The notes below the pieces were generated by a model. It worked only from the letters and a program-made list of their open reading frames with translations. It was not told the origin of the DNA and searched no databases. A program made the translations under genes and the position numbers. DNA of 64,000 nucleotides from CALDTK01 sp965215115 (GTDB taxonomy: Bacteria > Bacteroidota > Bacteroidia > Chitinophagales > Saprospiraceae): NCBI GenBank assembly GCA_965215115.1, contig OZ244050.1:1984001-2048000 (forward strand), in the 5' to 3' direction. Each line of letters starts with the position of its first letter. The stretch's first letter is position 1. Shown here piece by piece: positions 27,411 to 35,934 of this stretch.

Positions 27411-28265
27411 TCACGTCCCCAGGTAAACCCGCCTGGCCGTCTCCCCGTCCACCAGGCGCTGATCCGCGGCGGAGGCCCCCGCCGTTCCCGCTCGGTAAAC
27501 GTCCAACTGCGTCTCGTAACCACCCCCGAGCAGGCACACGGGCCAGTCGCTCGCGTACATGCAGCGCCCCGCGCCGAAGTGCTCCAGGGCCAACTCGAAG
27601 TAGGGCATCAGGCTGGCTACCTCCAAGTCCGGTCCGCCGGCTTCCGTGAGCAGGCCCGAGAGCTTGAGGTAGGTATTCGGTCGCTGCGCGAACGCCTGTA
27701 GCGTCTCGCCGTACGCGCGGGGACTCCCGTTGAGCAGGTCAGGTTTGCCGAAGTGATCGATGACGATCCGGAGTTGCTCCGGGACGCGACGTAGGTACTG
27801 GCCCGCGGCACCGTAGTACCGGTGGTCGATCAGTAGGTCATAAGTGTACTCCCGCTCCCCGTCCACCAACCGCTGCATCCCCCGCAGGAAGGCTTCGTCG
27901 AGTAGGAACTCGGGCGACTCCGCCTGGACGATGTGGCGAAAGCCGACCAGCTTCTCCTGCCCGGCGTAGCGCTCCAGTCGCCGCGCCAGGTCGGGGGCGC
28001 GCAGGTCGACCCACCCGACGACTCCGAGTATGCGCTCGTCCCGCTCCGCCAATGCCAGCAGGTAGTCCGTCTCCGCGGTGGATTGGTCCGCCTGCACGGC
28101 GATCACGCCTCCGACGCCGTGGCGCTCGGCCAGGGGCGCGAAGTCCGCCGGGAGGTAGTCGCGTTGCAGCACCGCCTCCTGCATCCAGCCGTCTCTCTCG
28201 CGGACGTAGCGCCAGTAGTGTTGGTGCGAGTCGATCACCGTCCGATCCTCCTGTTCGACGCCCAT
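27411..28265 (-). CDS. Amidohydrolase-2 family lactonase, candidate L-fuconolactonase
   Basis: 284 residues. TVIDSHQHYWRY gives the HxH metal motif, GFRHIVQ and VIDHFGKPDL carry His ligands and CMYASDWPVCLL holds the active-site Asp, all as in the L-fuconolactonase/L-rhamnono-lactonase group of the amidohydrolase superfamily. It hydrolyses a sugar lactone to the sugar acid. It ends two bases from the convergent AraC gene and is followed upstream by the FAH-family, SDR and sulfatase genes on the same strand. The lactone could be that of fucose or of another 6-deoxy sugar. Confidence 0.9.
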   Translation of the reverse strand: MGVEQEDRTVIDSHQHYWRYVRERDGWMQEAVLQRDYLPADFAPLAERHGVGGVIAVQADQSTAETDYLLALAERDERILGVVGWVDLRAPDLARRLERYAGQEKLVGFRHIVQAESPEFLLDEAFLRGMQRLVDGEREYTYDLLIDHRYYGAAGQYLRRVPEQLRIVIDHFGKPDLLNGSPRAYGETLQAFAQRPNTYLKLSGLLTEAGGPDLEVASLMPYFELALEHFGAGRCMYASDWPVCLLGGGYETQLDVYRAGTAGASAADQRLVDGETARRVYLGT

Positions 28266-28268
28266 CGC

Positions 28269-29111
28269 CTAGGTTTTGACGACAGTCTGCCGGGCGCTAC
28301 CCAGCCCGTCGATCCCCAATTCTACCACGTCACCCGCCCTAAGGTAGCGCGGCGGGCTCAGGCCCAGGCCCACCCCCGCCGGCGTCCCCGTGCTGATGAC
28401 GTCCCCGGGCTCGAGCGTCATGAAGCGGGAGAGGTAACTGATCAGGTAGGGGATGCCGAAGACCAGGTCGTCGGTGTTGCTATCCTGCATCATCTCGCCG
28501 TTGACTTTGAGCCACAAGCGCAGCACGTGCGGGTCGGCAATCTCGTCCGGGGTCACCAGCCACGGGCCGAGCGGCGCGAACGTGTCGTGGCTCTTGCCCT
28601 TCACCCACTGCCCGCCCATCTCGAGCTGGAAGGCGCGTTCGCTCACGTCGTTGTGTAACACGTACCCAGCCACGTGCCCGATGGCGTCCGCCTCGGTGAC
28701 GTACTTGGCGCGCCGGCCGATCACCACGGCGAGCTCTACCTCCCAGTCGGTCTTCTCGCTGTCGCGCGGCAACTCGATGTCGTCGAAGGGCCCGCTCAAC
28801 GCCGAGCTCGCCTTGAAGAACACGACCGGGCTCTCCGGCACCGCCATCCCGCTTTCGAGTGCGTGGGCGCGGTAGTTCAGCCCGATACAGATGATCTTGC
28901 CAGGACGCGCCAGGGGGGCACCGAGTCGCTCTACCTGGATTTCGGGTAGTCGTCCCGCCGCCGAGGCGCCGCGCAGCGCAGCTAAGCCCTCGTCGTCGGC
29001 GAAGAAATCGTGGTCGTACTCCCGTACCACCTCGCTGGCGTCGTAGTAGGTCCCGTCGCGGTACACGCCCGGGCGCTCGGCACCCGCGGCGCCGTATCGG
29101 ATCAACTTCAT
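28269..29111 (-). CDS. Fumarylacetoacetate hydrolase-family protein, candidate 2,4-diketo-3-deoxy-L-fuconate hydrolase
   Basis: 280 residues from the ATG at 29111 (MKLIRYG), the usual start of the family; the frame is open to 29198. IICIGLNYRAHALESG, FFKASSALSGP, DWEVELAVVIGR with metal-binding acids, GYVLHNDVSERAFQLE and ISTGTPAGVGLG are FAH hallmarks. In the known oxidative L-fucose route this family cleaves 2,4-diketo-3-deoxyfuconate to pyruvate and lactate, which suits the adjacent SDR and lactonase genes. It lies 3 bases upstream of the lactonase gene and about 11 bases after the SDR gene. Confidence 0.9.
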   Translation of the reverse strand: MKLIRYGAAGAERPGVYRDGTYYDASEVVREYDHDFFADDEGLAALRGASAAGRLPEIQVERLGAPLARPGKIICIGLNYRAHALESGMAVPESPVVFFKASSALSGPFDDIELPRDSEKTDWEVELAVVIGRRAKYVTEADAIGHVAGYVLHNDVSERAFQLEMGGQWVKGKSHDTFAPLGPWLVTPDEIADPHVLRLWLKVNGEMMQDSNTDDLVFGIPYLISYLSRFMTLEPGDVISTGTPAGVGLGLSPPRYLRAGDVVELGIDGLGSARQTVVKT

Positions 29112-29122
29112 AATCGGCTCGT

Positions 29123-29914
29123 CTAGTTGTTTAGGCTGATGAATCCGCCGTCGATCGGGAAGCAAGCCCCCGTCACGAAGGCCGCTTCGTCGCTGCACAG
29201 GTACAGCGCCAGGGCAGCCACCTCCTCCGGGGTCCCCATCCGACCGATAGGCTGGGTCGCAGCGAGTTTCGCGAACATCTCCGCTTCCTGCCCCGGGTAA
29301 TTGCGCGCCAGGAAGGCATCCACGAAGGGAGTGTGGACACGGGCCGGCGCGATGGCGTTGCAGCGGATCTTCTGGCCGACCAGGTCCTTCGCGGTGCTGA
29401 GGGTGAGCGCGAGCACGGCGCCCTTGCTGGTCGAGTAGGCTACCCGGTCGGGGATCCCGACGACGGAGGCCACGCTGGCCACGTTCAGGATCGCGCCCCC
29501 GCCCGCGGCCCGCATGGCCGGGAGCACGGCCTTGGAGCAGTTGAACACCCCGCGGACGTTGACGCCGTACACGCGGTCCAGGTCCTCGACGGTGGTCGTG
29601 TCCAGGCTACCGACGTGCGCGATGCCGGCGTTGTTGACGAGGATGTGCACTTCCGTAAAACCCGCCAGCGCCGCCGTCACTTCCGCGTACTCGGCGACGT
29701 TGCAGCGCCGCACGGTGGCCCCGACTACGCCGGCCTGCGCCAGGGCTCGCTCCGCGGCGTCCGCGTCTAGGTCGAGTACGGTGAGTTGGGCCCCTTGTCG
29801 GGAAAACAACCGACACATCGCCAGCCCGATCCCGCTGCCCCCGCCCGTGATGACGGCGTGTTTTCCCGTAAGGTCGAAGAGCCGACCCGCCGTTGCGCTA
29901 TCCGTACTACTCAT
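29123..29914 (-). CDS. Short-chain dehydrogenase/reductase, candidate 2-keto-3-deoxy-L-fuconate dehydrogenase
   Basis: 263 residues of classical SDR. TGGGSGIG is the NAD site, LDLDAD marks an NAD-type second strand, NNAG follows, and Ser-Tyr-Lys catalysis is shown by NVASVASV and YSTSKGA. The end GACFPIDGGF is typical. In the oxidative fucose pathway an SDR converts 2-keto-3-deoxyfuconate to the 2,4-diketo acid; the neighbouring FAH and lactonase genes support this. Its ATG overlaps the stop of the upstream sulfatase by 4 bases. Two weak hairpin elements (29649-29660 and 29861-29873) are inside. Confidence 0.9.
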   Translation of the reverse strand: MSSTDSATAGRLFDLTGKHAVITGGGSGIGLAMCRLFSRQGAQLTVLDLDADAAERALAQAGVVGATVRRCNVAEYAEVTAALAGFTEVHILVNNAGIAHVGSLDTTTVEDLDRVYGVNVRGVFNCSKAVLPAMRAAGGGAILNVASVASVVGIPDRVAYSTSKGAVLALTLSTAKDLVGQKIRCNAIAPARVHTPFVDAFLARNYPGQEAEMFAKLAATQPIGRMGTPEEVAALALYLCSDEAAFVTGACFPIDGGFISLNN

Positions 29915-31432
29915 TGGCTGATCCCCCTTTCGCTCGGCAGGAGCGGAAACAATTCCGAAGGCTCGTGCGCGGTCGCCATGATCTGGCGCAGCTCCGCGAC
30001 GACCTCCGGGTGACCCACAGACACGTCGGTGCGCTCGCCGGTGTCCTGACTCAGGTCATAGAGCTCGAACCGGTCGGGGTCGACGTAGTAAATCCCTTTC
30101 CACTTCCCTTTGCGGACAGCCTGCTTGAACTCGGTCTTCTTGAAGTACAGGTTTTCGTTGAACTCCCAGTACAGGTAGTCGTGCTCGGCCTGCTGCCCGC
30201 GTCCGGTCAGCGTGGGCGCGAAGCTGACGCCGTCCATCGCCTCCGGGCACCGCGCGCCCGTCAGCTCACACAGCGTCGGCATGACGTCGTAAAAGGCCGA
30301 CAGGTGGTCGGAGGTGCTGCCGGCCGGGATGGTCCCGTCCCAGCGGGCGATGAAGGGACTGCGCACCCCGCCGTCGAGGAAGGAGCGCTTGTACTCGCGG
30401 TAGGGCCCCGAGCTGTCGAAGTAGTCGTACTTGTGCCCCATCTCGTTGTGGGCGCCGTTGTCGCTCGCGAACATGATCAGGGTGTTCTCGGCCTGGCCGC
30501 TGGCCTCGACGGCGGCGACGATCCGCCCGACGTAGGCGTCGAGGGCCATCATCATGCTGACGAAGGCCCGCTCCGGAGCGGGCAGCGTGTCCGGCACCGG
30601 GAAGTCCGGGTGGTACGTCATCGGCGAGTGCGGCAGCGAGTACGCCACGAAGAGGAAGTACGGCTGCTCGCGTTCGGCGCCGATGTACTCGACGGCCTTC
30701 TCGGTCACCATGCGGTCCTGGTTGATGGTATCGGCCGCCAGGTCGTGGGGGGTGAGATCGTACAGGGACCCGTTGAGGAACATCGGCTCGATGCCCTTGG
30801 CGATGTACTCCGCCTCCGGGATGTGCTTGCCGGCCTCGTCGTAGAGTCCGCCGTTGTAGACCCCGGCGTGGGCGTAGACCCCATCTGGGTACAGGGCCGA
30901 GAGCTTGCCGAAGTGGTAGTCGAAGCCCCGCTGGTAGGGCTGTTGGTCGGAGTAGATCCCGCCCAGGTGCCAGCGGCCGCTGATCGCCGTCGTGTAGTTC
31001 GTCCCGTCCTTAATCACCTCCGGCAAGATCGGCCGCTCGAGATCCAGTGGCACGGTCCCTATCTCCGGCAGCCAGTTGTTGCCGCGGATGCGCGTGTGCC
31101 CGGTGTGCTGCCCGGTCATCAGCGTGGCCCGGCTCGGCGCGCACACGGGGCTACCGGCGTAGTGGTTGGTGAAGAACATCCCCCGCGCCGCCAGGGCGTC
31201 GATGTTGGGGGTACGGAAGTGGCGCTGCCCGAGGAAGCCCAGATCGCCGTAGCCCAGGTCGTCGGCCAGGATGTAAATAATGTTGGGGGCCGCGGGCGTC
31301 GTAGCCGCCGCCGCGTCCCCCGGTGTCGAGTCTACGGCGCGGCCACAGGCGCCGAGTATCGACGCGAAGAAGTACGAGGAGTAAGGGGAGCCGCCCCCGG
31401 GAGGATGTGGGAGTACACAGGAGAGTACACAT
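29911..31432 (-). CDS. Sulfatase (formylglycine-dependent) with an apparent 5' frameshift
   Basis: The core frame runs from 31437 to 29911. It includes NIIYILADDLGYGDLGF (metal site), SPVCAPSRATLMTG with the C-x-P-x-R signature, SGRWHLGG and MFASDNGAHNEMG. The first in-frame ATG is only at 31179, which would cut off the conserved metal-binding start, and no ATG, GTG or TTG lies between that region and the upstream stop at 31438-31440. A signal-peptide-like start (MCTLLC..., then RLPLLLVLL) is found in another frame from 31432. Joining it to SILGACG in the core frame would give a normal lipoprotein, so one frameshift near 31350-31400 is likely, either real or a sequencing error. It is coupled to the SDR by ATGA. 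Confidence 0.78.
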
Positions 31433-31508
31433 GGGGATCAACTTAGTGTGGCGACGGGCCACCGGTCTGGCCGGGCGAAGAAAAGTGTATCATTTGCGCA
31501 GAATGCCC

Positions 31509-32936
31509 TTACCCCCGGCCCCTCTCGACGAAGCCCGTCGTGTCCCGCGGGGCCGCGAGGAAGGCCTGGAGCTCGGCGCGCATCCGCCCGACGCGCTCAG
31601 GCTCGGCGTCCAGGAGGTTGTAGAGCTCGCGGTGGTCCTCCTCGAGGTCGAACAACTCGGTGGGCTCGCCGTCGAGCGCGAGCAGTTTGTACCGCCCGTC
31701 CAGCACCACCTCCGTCGCGTACGGCACCGGCTTCGGGCCCTGGTTCTGGAATGCGCGGTAGAGGTCCATCTGCCAGAACATCGGCTCGGTGCGCGCCCGG
31801 AAGCTCGGGTCCTCGAGCTGGGCCCAGATCGACTCCCCGTCGACCTCGGGCGCCGCCACCCCCGCCAGGCTCGCGAAGGTTGGTAGCCAGTCCGCCATGT
31901 GCGCCGGCGAGGCCGTCACGGTGCCGGCCGGGATGCGCGGCGGGAAGACCGCGAAGGCCGGTACGCGCAGGCCCCCCTCGTGCAGGTCCGTCTTGCCGCC
32001 CCGAAACGGCCCCGGGCTGCCCTCGAAGGCCGGACCATTGTCCGACGTGAAGACGATCAGCGTGTTTTGGCGCAAGCCCCGCTCATCGAGGTAGGCCACG
32101 AGCCGTCCGACCTGGGCGTCTAAGTGGCTCACCATGCTGCGGAAGTACAGCTGGTCGCCCTGGGCCCCCCGCTGGGCGTACGGCTCCAGGTGCGGGGCGG
32201 GCGCCGGCTCGTAGGGGGTGTGCGGTACGTCAAACCAGAGGTTGAGGAAGAAAGGCTCCCCGGCGGCCTCGCTGCGGCCGATCTCCCGGATCGCCTCGTC
32301 GACCTTGATCTCGGTCCAGTGCCCGGGGTCCGCGGCGGCCCGCTCGTCGTTGCGGACCATGAAGCCCCCGCCGTCGCGGTAGAGCCGCCGGCGCTCGATG
32401 AGGTCGGGCCGCACGGGCGCGCCCTCGATACTCGTGAGGCTGTGGTCGAAGCCGTGTTGCAGCGGGCCGGGGTTGGCCGCGCGGCCCTGCGCGCGCGCCT
32501 CGTAGTCCTGCGGCCGCAGGCCGCCGAGGTGCCACTTCCCGATGTGGATCGTGCGGTAGCCGGCGCCCGCGAGCAGCTCCGGTAGGGTGACGGCGCTCTC
32601 GGGCAGGTGCTCGGTGCGGTCGCTGAAGTGGCGCGTGATGCCGTAGCGCAAGGGGTAGTTGCCCGTGAGCAGGCTCGCCCGCGAGGGGCTGCACACCGCC
32701 GAGCCGGCGTAGAAGTGCGTGAAGCGCATGCCGCGGCTGGCCAGGGCGTCGAGGTGGGGCGTCTGCACGCTGGTCGCGCCGTAGGAGCCCAGGTCGCCGT
32801 AGCCCAGGTCGTCGGCCAGGAGCATGATGATGTTGGGCGGGCGGGCCACCCCGGCGACCGTCTCGGCCGCGGGCGCGCTACAGCCGAGGACGGCCAACGC
32901 GCAGAGTAAGCAAAGGGCGTGTTTCGTAGTCATCAC
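31509..32936 (-). CDS. Sulfatase (formylglycine-dependent), lipoprotein
   Basis: 475 residues. Lipoprotein signal LAVLGC; NIIMLLADDLGYGDLGSYG supplies metal ligands; SAVCSPSRASLLTGNY holds the C-S-P-S-R site converted to formylglycine; HIGKWHLGG and FTSDNGPAFEG complete the active site. GLRQNTLIVF overlaps a hairpin element (32065-32078). It resembles arylsulfatase A-type S1 enzymes. It lies between a GH3 gene upstream and another sulfatase downstream on the same strand, so it probably desulfates a glycan whose sugars the GH3 and fucose genes process. Confidence 0.94.
   Translation of the reverse strand: MMTTKHALCLLCALAVLGCSAPAAETVAGVARPPNIIMLLADDLGYGDLGSYGATSVQTPHLDALASRGMRFTHFYAGSAVCSPSRASLLTGNYPLRYGITRHFSDRTEHLPESAVTLPELLAGAGYRTIHIGKWHLGGLRPQDYEARAQGRAANPGPLQHGFDHSLTSIEGAPVRPDLIERRRLYRDGGGFMVRNDERAAADPGHWTEIKVDEAIREIGRSEAAGEPFFLNLWFDVPHTPYEPAPAPHLEPYAQRGAQGDQLYFRSMVSHLDAQVGRLVAYLDERGLRQNTLIVFTSDNGPAFEGSPGPFRGGKTDLHEGGLRVPAFAVFPPRIPAGTVTASPAHMADWLPTFASLAGVAAPEVDGESIWAQLEDPSFRARTEPMFWQMDLYRAFQNQGPKPVPYATEVVLDGRYKLLALDGEPTELFDLEEDHRELYNLLDAEPERVGRMRAELQAFLAAPRDTTGFVERGRG
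32065..32078 (+). repeat. TTTT-hairpin element, stem GGC/GCC, loop GCAA
   Basis: Inside a sulfatase gene on the opposite strand (GLRQNT). Confidence 0.75.
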
Positions 32937-32964
32937 AGCTGATCGTGCGTACGCGGCGGGTAGC

Positions 32965-35589
32965 TCATTGTCCGGGTGAGCGAAAGGTAAAGGTGTCCCG
33001 CAGCCGGATATCCCCCGACGAGCTGCCCACCATCACGTCCCACTGCCCGTACCCGATCGTAGGTTGGAGGTCCGCCCCCAGGTACGTGAGGTCGGTAGCA
33101 CTCAAGGTAAAACGTACGGTTCGCTCGGTCCCGGCCGGGATGGCCACGCGCCGGAAACCCTTGAGCTCCTTGACGGGGCGCACGACCTCGGCCAGGGGGT
33201 CGCGCAGGTACAGCTGCACCACCTCGTCGCCGTCGACCGGCCCGTCGTTGCGGACCGTGACCCGCACGACGACGCTGTCGCCCTCGACCGACGATTCGAT
33301 TTGCCCGTAGCCGAACGTCGTGTAGCTCAGGCCGTGCCCGAAGGGGTAGCGGGGCTCGCCCGTCATGTTGACGTAGCCGTAGCCGCGTCCGGAGGGCTTG
33401 TAGTTGTAGTACAGCGGGCACTGCGCGACATCGTAGGGGAAGGTCAGCGGGAGTTTGCCCCCGGGGTTGTAGCGCCCGAAAATCGCCTCCGCCATGGCGG
33501 TGCCCCCTTCCTGGCCCGGGTACCAGGCCTGCAGGATCGCGCCGGCCTCGTCGTGCCAGTCGTTCATCGTCACGGCGCTGCCCGTGGTGAGGACCACGAC
33601 GACGGGCTTGCCCGTCGCGGCCGCCGCCCGGATGACCGCCTCGGTCGTGGCGGGCAGGTCGAGGTCGGCGCGGTCTTGCCCCTCCTTCTCCTGGACGCCG
33701 GCTACCACGACGATGGCGTCCGCCTCGGCGGCGGCGGCGCTTGTTTTCGCTGCCTCCACCTGGGTGTCCCCCGCGGGATACCACCCGAACTGCAGCCGGG
33801 AGTACTGCCCGGGCGAGCGGTAGTCCACCTCGACGGCGTAGGTCTTCCCGGCCTCGAGCTGGAGCGTGAGGCGGTGCTCGGTGGTGTAGGGGTCGGCGTA
33901 GTTGTCGAACACCTCCTCCCCGTCGATGCGGAGCCGCAGCCCCCCGGCGAGCTGCACCGCGAACGCGACGGGGCCTCCCGCGGGCGCGACGAACGCCCCC
34001 GCCGCCCGCAGCCGAAACGGCGCGCCGACGACGCCACGGTCGGGCGAGGGACTGTTGCTACCCCAGTTGAAATCGATCGCGGCGAGGCTGTCCGTGCGAA
34101 ACGCCACCTCGGGGGCGGCGTCCGTGAAGTACGCTACGCGGTACTCCCCGGGGACCGGCGGCGCGGTGACGAGGCCCTGCCCTTCTAGCGGCAGGTAGGT
34201 CACGCGCTGCGGGTCCGCCGCGCCCGCCCGCAGCCCGTCGAGCAGGGTCACGGTCGGGATGTCCCACGGGCTGTAGTCACCGAGCTTGTCCAGGACGGCG
34301 TCGCGCCCGAGTACGAGGATCCGGTCGGTGGGGTCCAGCGGGAGGACGCTCCCTTTGTTGCGCAGCAGGACGAGCGACTCGCGGGCCATCTCGCGGGCCA
34401 GGTCGCGCGCCGGCGGCGTGTTAGTGACCGCGCGTACGGCGGGGGCCTCGGTGTAGGGCTGCTCGAATAGCCCGAGCGCGAACTTCTGCCGCAGGAGCCG
34501 TCGCACGGCCCGGTTGAGGTAGCTGGTGTCGAGTTGACCTGATGCTACAGCCTTGGTGAGTTCGCCGAAGGTGTTCTCGGGCCCGATGCGCGGGAGGTCG
34601 CGGTCGAGGCCCGCGCGGAGCGCCTGCACGGCCGCGTCCTGTCCGTCGGCGGCCGTGCCGTGCGAGCGGTACAGCCGCCCGAGCAGGCCGTAGTCGGTGA
34701 CGACCGTCCCCTCGAACCCCCACTCGCCCCGCAGTACGTCGGTGAGGAGCCACCGGTTGGTCCCCGCCGGAATGCCGTCCAGGGCCCCGTAGGCCGCCAT
34801 CACCGACCGTACCCCCGCCTCCTGGATGGCCGCGCGGTAGGGCGGGAAGTAGACCTCGCGCAGTTCGCGCTCGGAGTGGTGCACGGGGTGGCTGTCGCGG
34901 CCGCCCGGGCCGCTGTTGGCGACGAAGTGCTTGAGCGTCGTGATGATGTTCGTCGTCTCGAAGGGCCGCGTGAACGCGACCGCCATGCGGGACACCAGGC
35001 CCGGGTCTTCGCCGTAGGTCTCCGCGACGCGCCCCCACCGCACGTCCCGCGCGATGTCGACCGTCGGGCTCAGGACCTGGCGGAAGCCCCGCGCCCGGGT
35101 CTCCGTGGCGATCTGCGTCGCGACGCGCTCCAGTAGCTCGGGGTTCCAACTCGCCGCCATCCCGATCGCCTGCGGGAAGCTCGTCGCGCCACGGTCGACG
35201 AGCCCGTGCAGGGCCTCGGCGTGAAACAGGATTGGGATGCCGAGCCGCGTCTCCTCCACCGCCCGGCGCTGGACCTCGTTGCGGGTGGCTACCTCCTCCT
35301 CGAGGGTAAGGGGGAGCTTGATGCGGATGAAGGCCATCCCACCGATACCGTCCGCGGTGATCGGGGTGCCGTTGAGGACGTCCTGGAAGACGAGGCACTG
35401 GAGCTGTCGGACCTTCTCCGCGACGGTCATCCGGGCGAGCAGGTCCTCGGTGCGCTCGACAACGCTTAGGGTTGGATTGCGGTAGGGGGCCACCTCCGCG
35501 ATCGACTGGGCGACACCTCGGCCGCCGATACAGAGGCAGAGCAGCGGGAGTAGACGGAGTGCGGCCTTGCGGCAAAACTTGATCGGCAT
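32965..35589 (-). CDS. GH3 beta-glycosidase with inserted PA14 domain
   Basis: 874 residues from the ATG at 35589, chosen for the signal peptide that follows (LLPLLCLCIGGRGVAQ); ATG 35697 would add a non-signal stretch. N-terminal GH3 barrel with RMTVAEKVRQLQ, LGIPILFHAEALHG, LKHFVANSG and the nucleophile region GTVVTDYG. The second domain has ESLVLLRNKGSVLPLD, interrupted by a PA14-like insert (about RVAYFTDAAPE to SRLQFGWYP), then IVVVAGVQEKEGQDRADLDL with the usual acid region, and a C-terminal Fn3-like domain (YTTFGYG to the end). Such enzymes remove beta-linked glucose, xylose or galactose. A hairpin element (35564-35577) lies in the signal-peptide codons. Confidence 0.93.
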   Translation of the reverse strand: MPIKFCRKAALRLLPLLCLCIGGRGVAQSIAEVAPYRNPTLSVVERTEDLLARMTVAEKVRQLQCLVFQDVLNGTPITADGIGGMAFIRIKLPLTLEEEVATRNEVQRRAVEETRLGIPILFHAEALHGLVDRGATSFPQAIGMAASWNPELLERVATQIATETRARGFRQVLSPTVDIARDVRWGRVAETYGEDPGLVSRMAVAFTRPFETTNIITTLKHFVANSGPGGRDSHPVHHSERELREVYFPPYRAAIQEAGVRSVMAAYGALDGIPAGTNRWLLTDVLRGEWGFEGTVVTDYGLLGRLYRSHGTAADGQDAAVQALRAGLDRDLPRIGPENTFGELTKAVASGQLDTSYLNRAVRRLLRQKFALGLFEQPYTEAPAVRAVTNTPPARDLAREMARESLVLLRNKGSVLPLDPTDRILVLGRDAVLDKLGDYSPWDIPTVTLLDGLRAGAADPQRVTYLPLEGQGLVTAPPVPGEYRVAYFTDAAPEVAFRTDSLAAIDFNWGSNSPSPDRGVVGAPFRLRAAGAFVAPAGGPVAFAVQLAGGLRLRIDGEEVFDNYADPYTTEHRLTLQLEAGKTYAVEVDYRSPGQYSRLQFGWYPAGDTQVEAAKTSAAAAEADAIVVVAGVQEKEGQDRADLDLPATTEAVIRAAAATGKPVVVVLTTGSAVTMNDWHDEAGAILQAWYPGQEGGTAMAEAIFGRYNPGGKLPLTFPYDVAQCPLYYNYKPSGRGYGYVNMTGEPRYPFGHGLSYTTFGYGQIESSVEGDSVVVRVTVRNDGPVDGDEVVQLYLRDPLAEVVRPVKELKGFRRVAIPAGTERTVRFTLSATDLTYLGADLQPTIGYGQWDVMVGSSSGDIRLRDTFTFRSPGQ
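35564..35577 (-). repeat. TTTT-hairpin element, stem GCC/GGC, loop GCAA
   Basis: In the first codons of the GH3 gene (KFCRKAA), same strand as the gene. Confidence 0.75.
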
Positions 35590-35907
35590 CTGGTGCAAGA
35601 AACCCCGCTCGCCGAACTTGAGGGAGCTTACCCCGGCAGGGGGCCAGCCTGGGGCCGCTCCCGACAACGTGGTGCTAGGAATTGAGCGGCGAGGCACGCT
35701 TGGTGCTGCCGGTGGGCCGGTAGCGTAGTAGGGTGACTCCAGGGTGAGTGGTCTGCAGCGGGTGGCGCGGTTGCGCCGCGGCGGGCGCCGCCGTTGATGC
35801 AGGCTGGCGCATCAGGTGCCGCCTTCGATACGGACTACGCCCAGAGGTATTGCGTCACGCTATCGGGTGACGCAGTGTCCTCTAAGAGCTCGCTCGCCTG
35901 GCGTTTT
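35590..35907. other. Intergenic region between GH3 and the palindromic element
   Basis: About 320 bases upstream of the GH3 gene. It probably carries that gene's promoter, but I see no clear motif, RNA gene or coding segment. Confidence 0.4.
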
Positions 35908-35934
35908 GTAACCCCCCCGGCCCCCCTTATTCAT

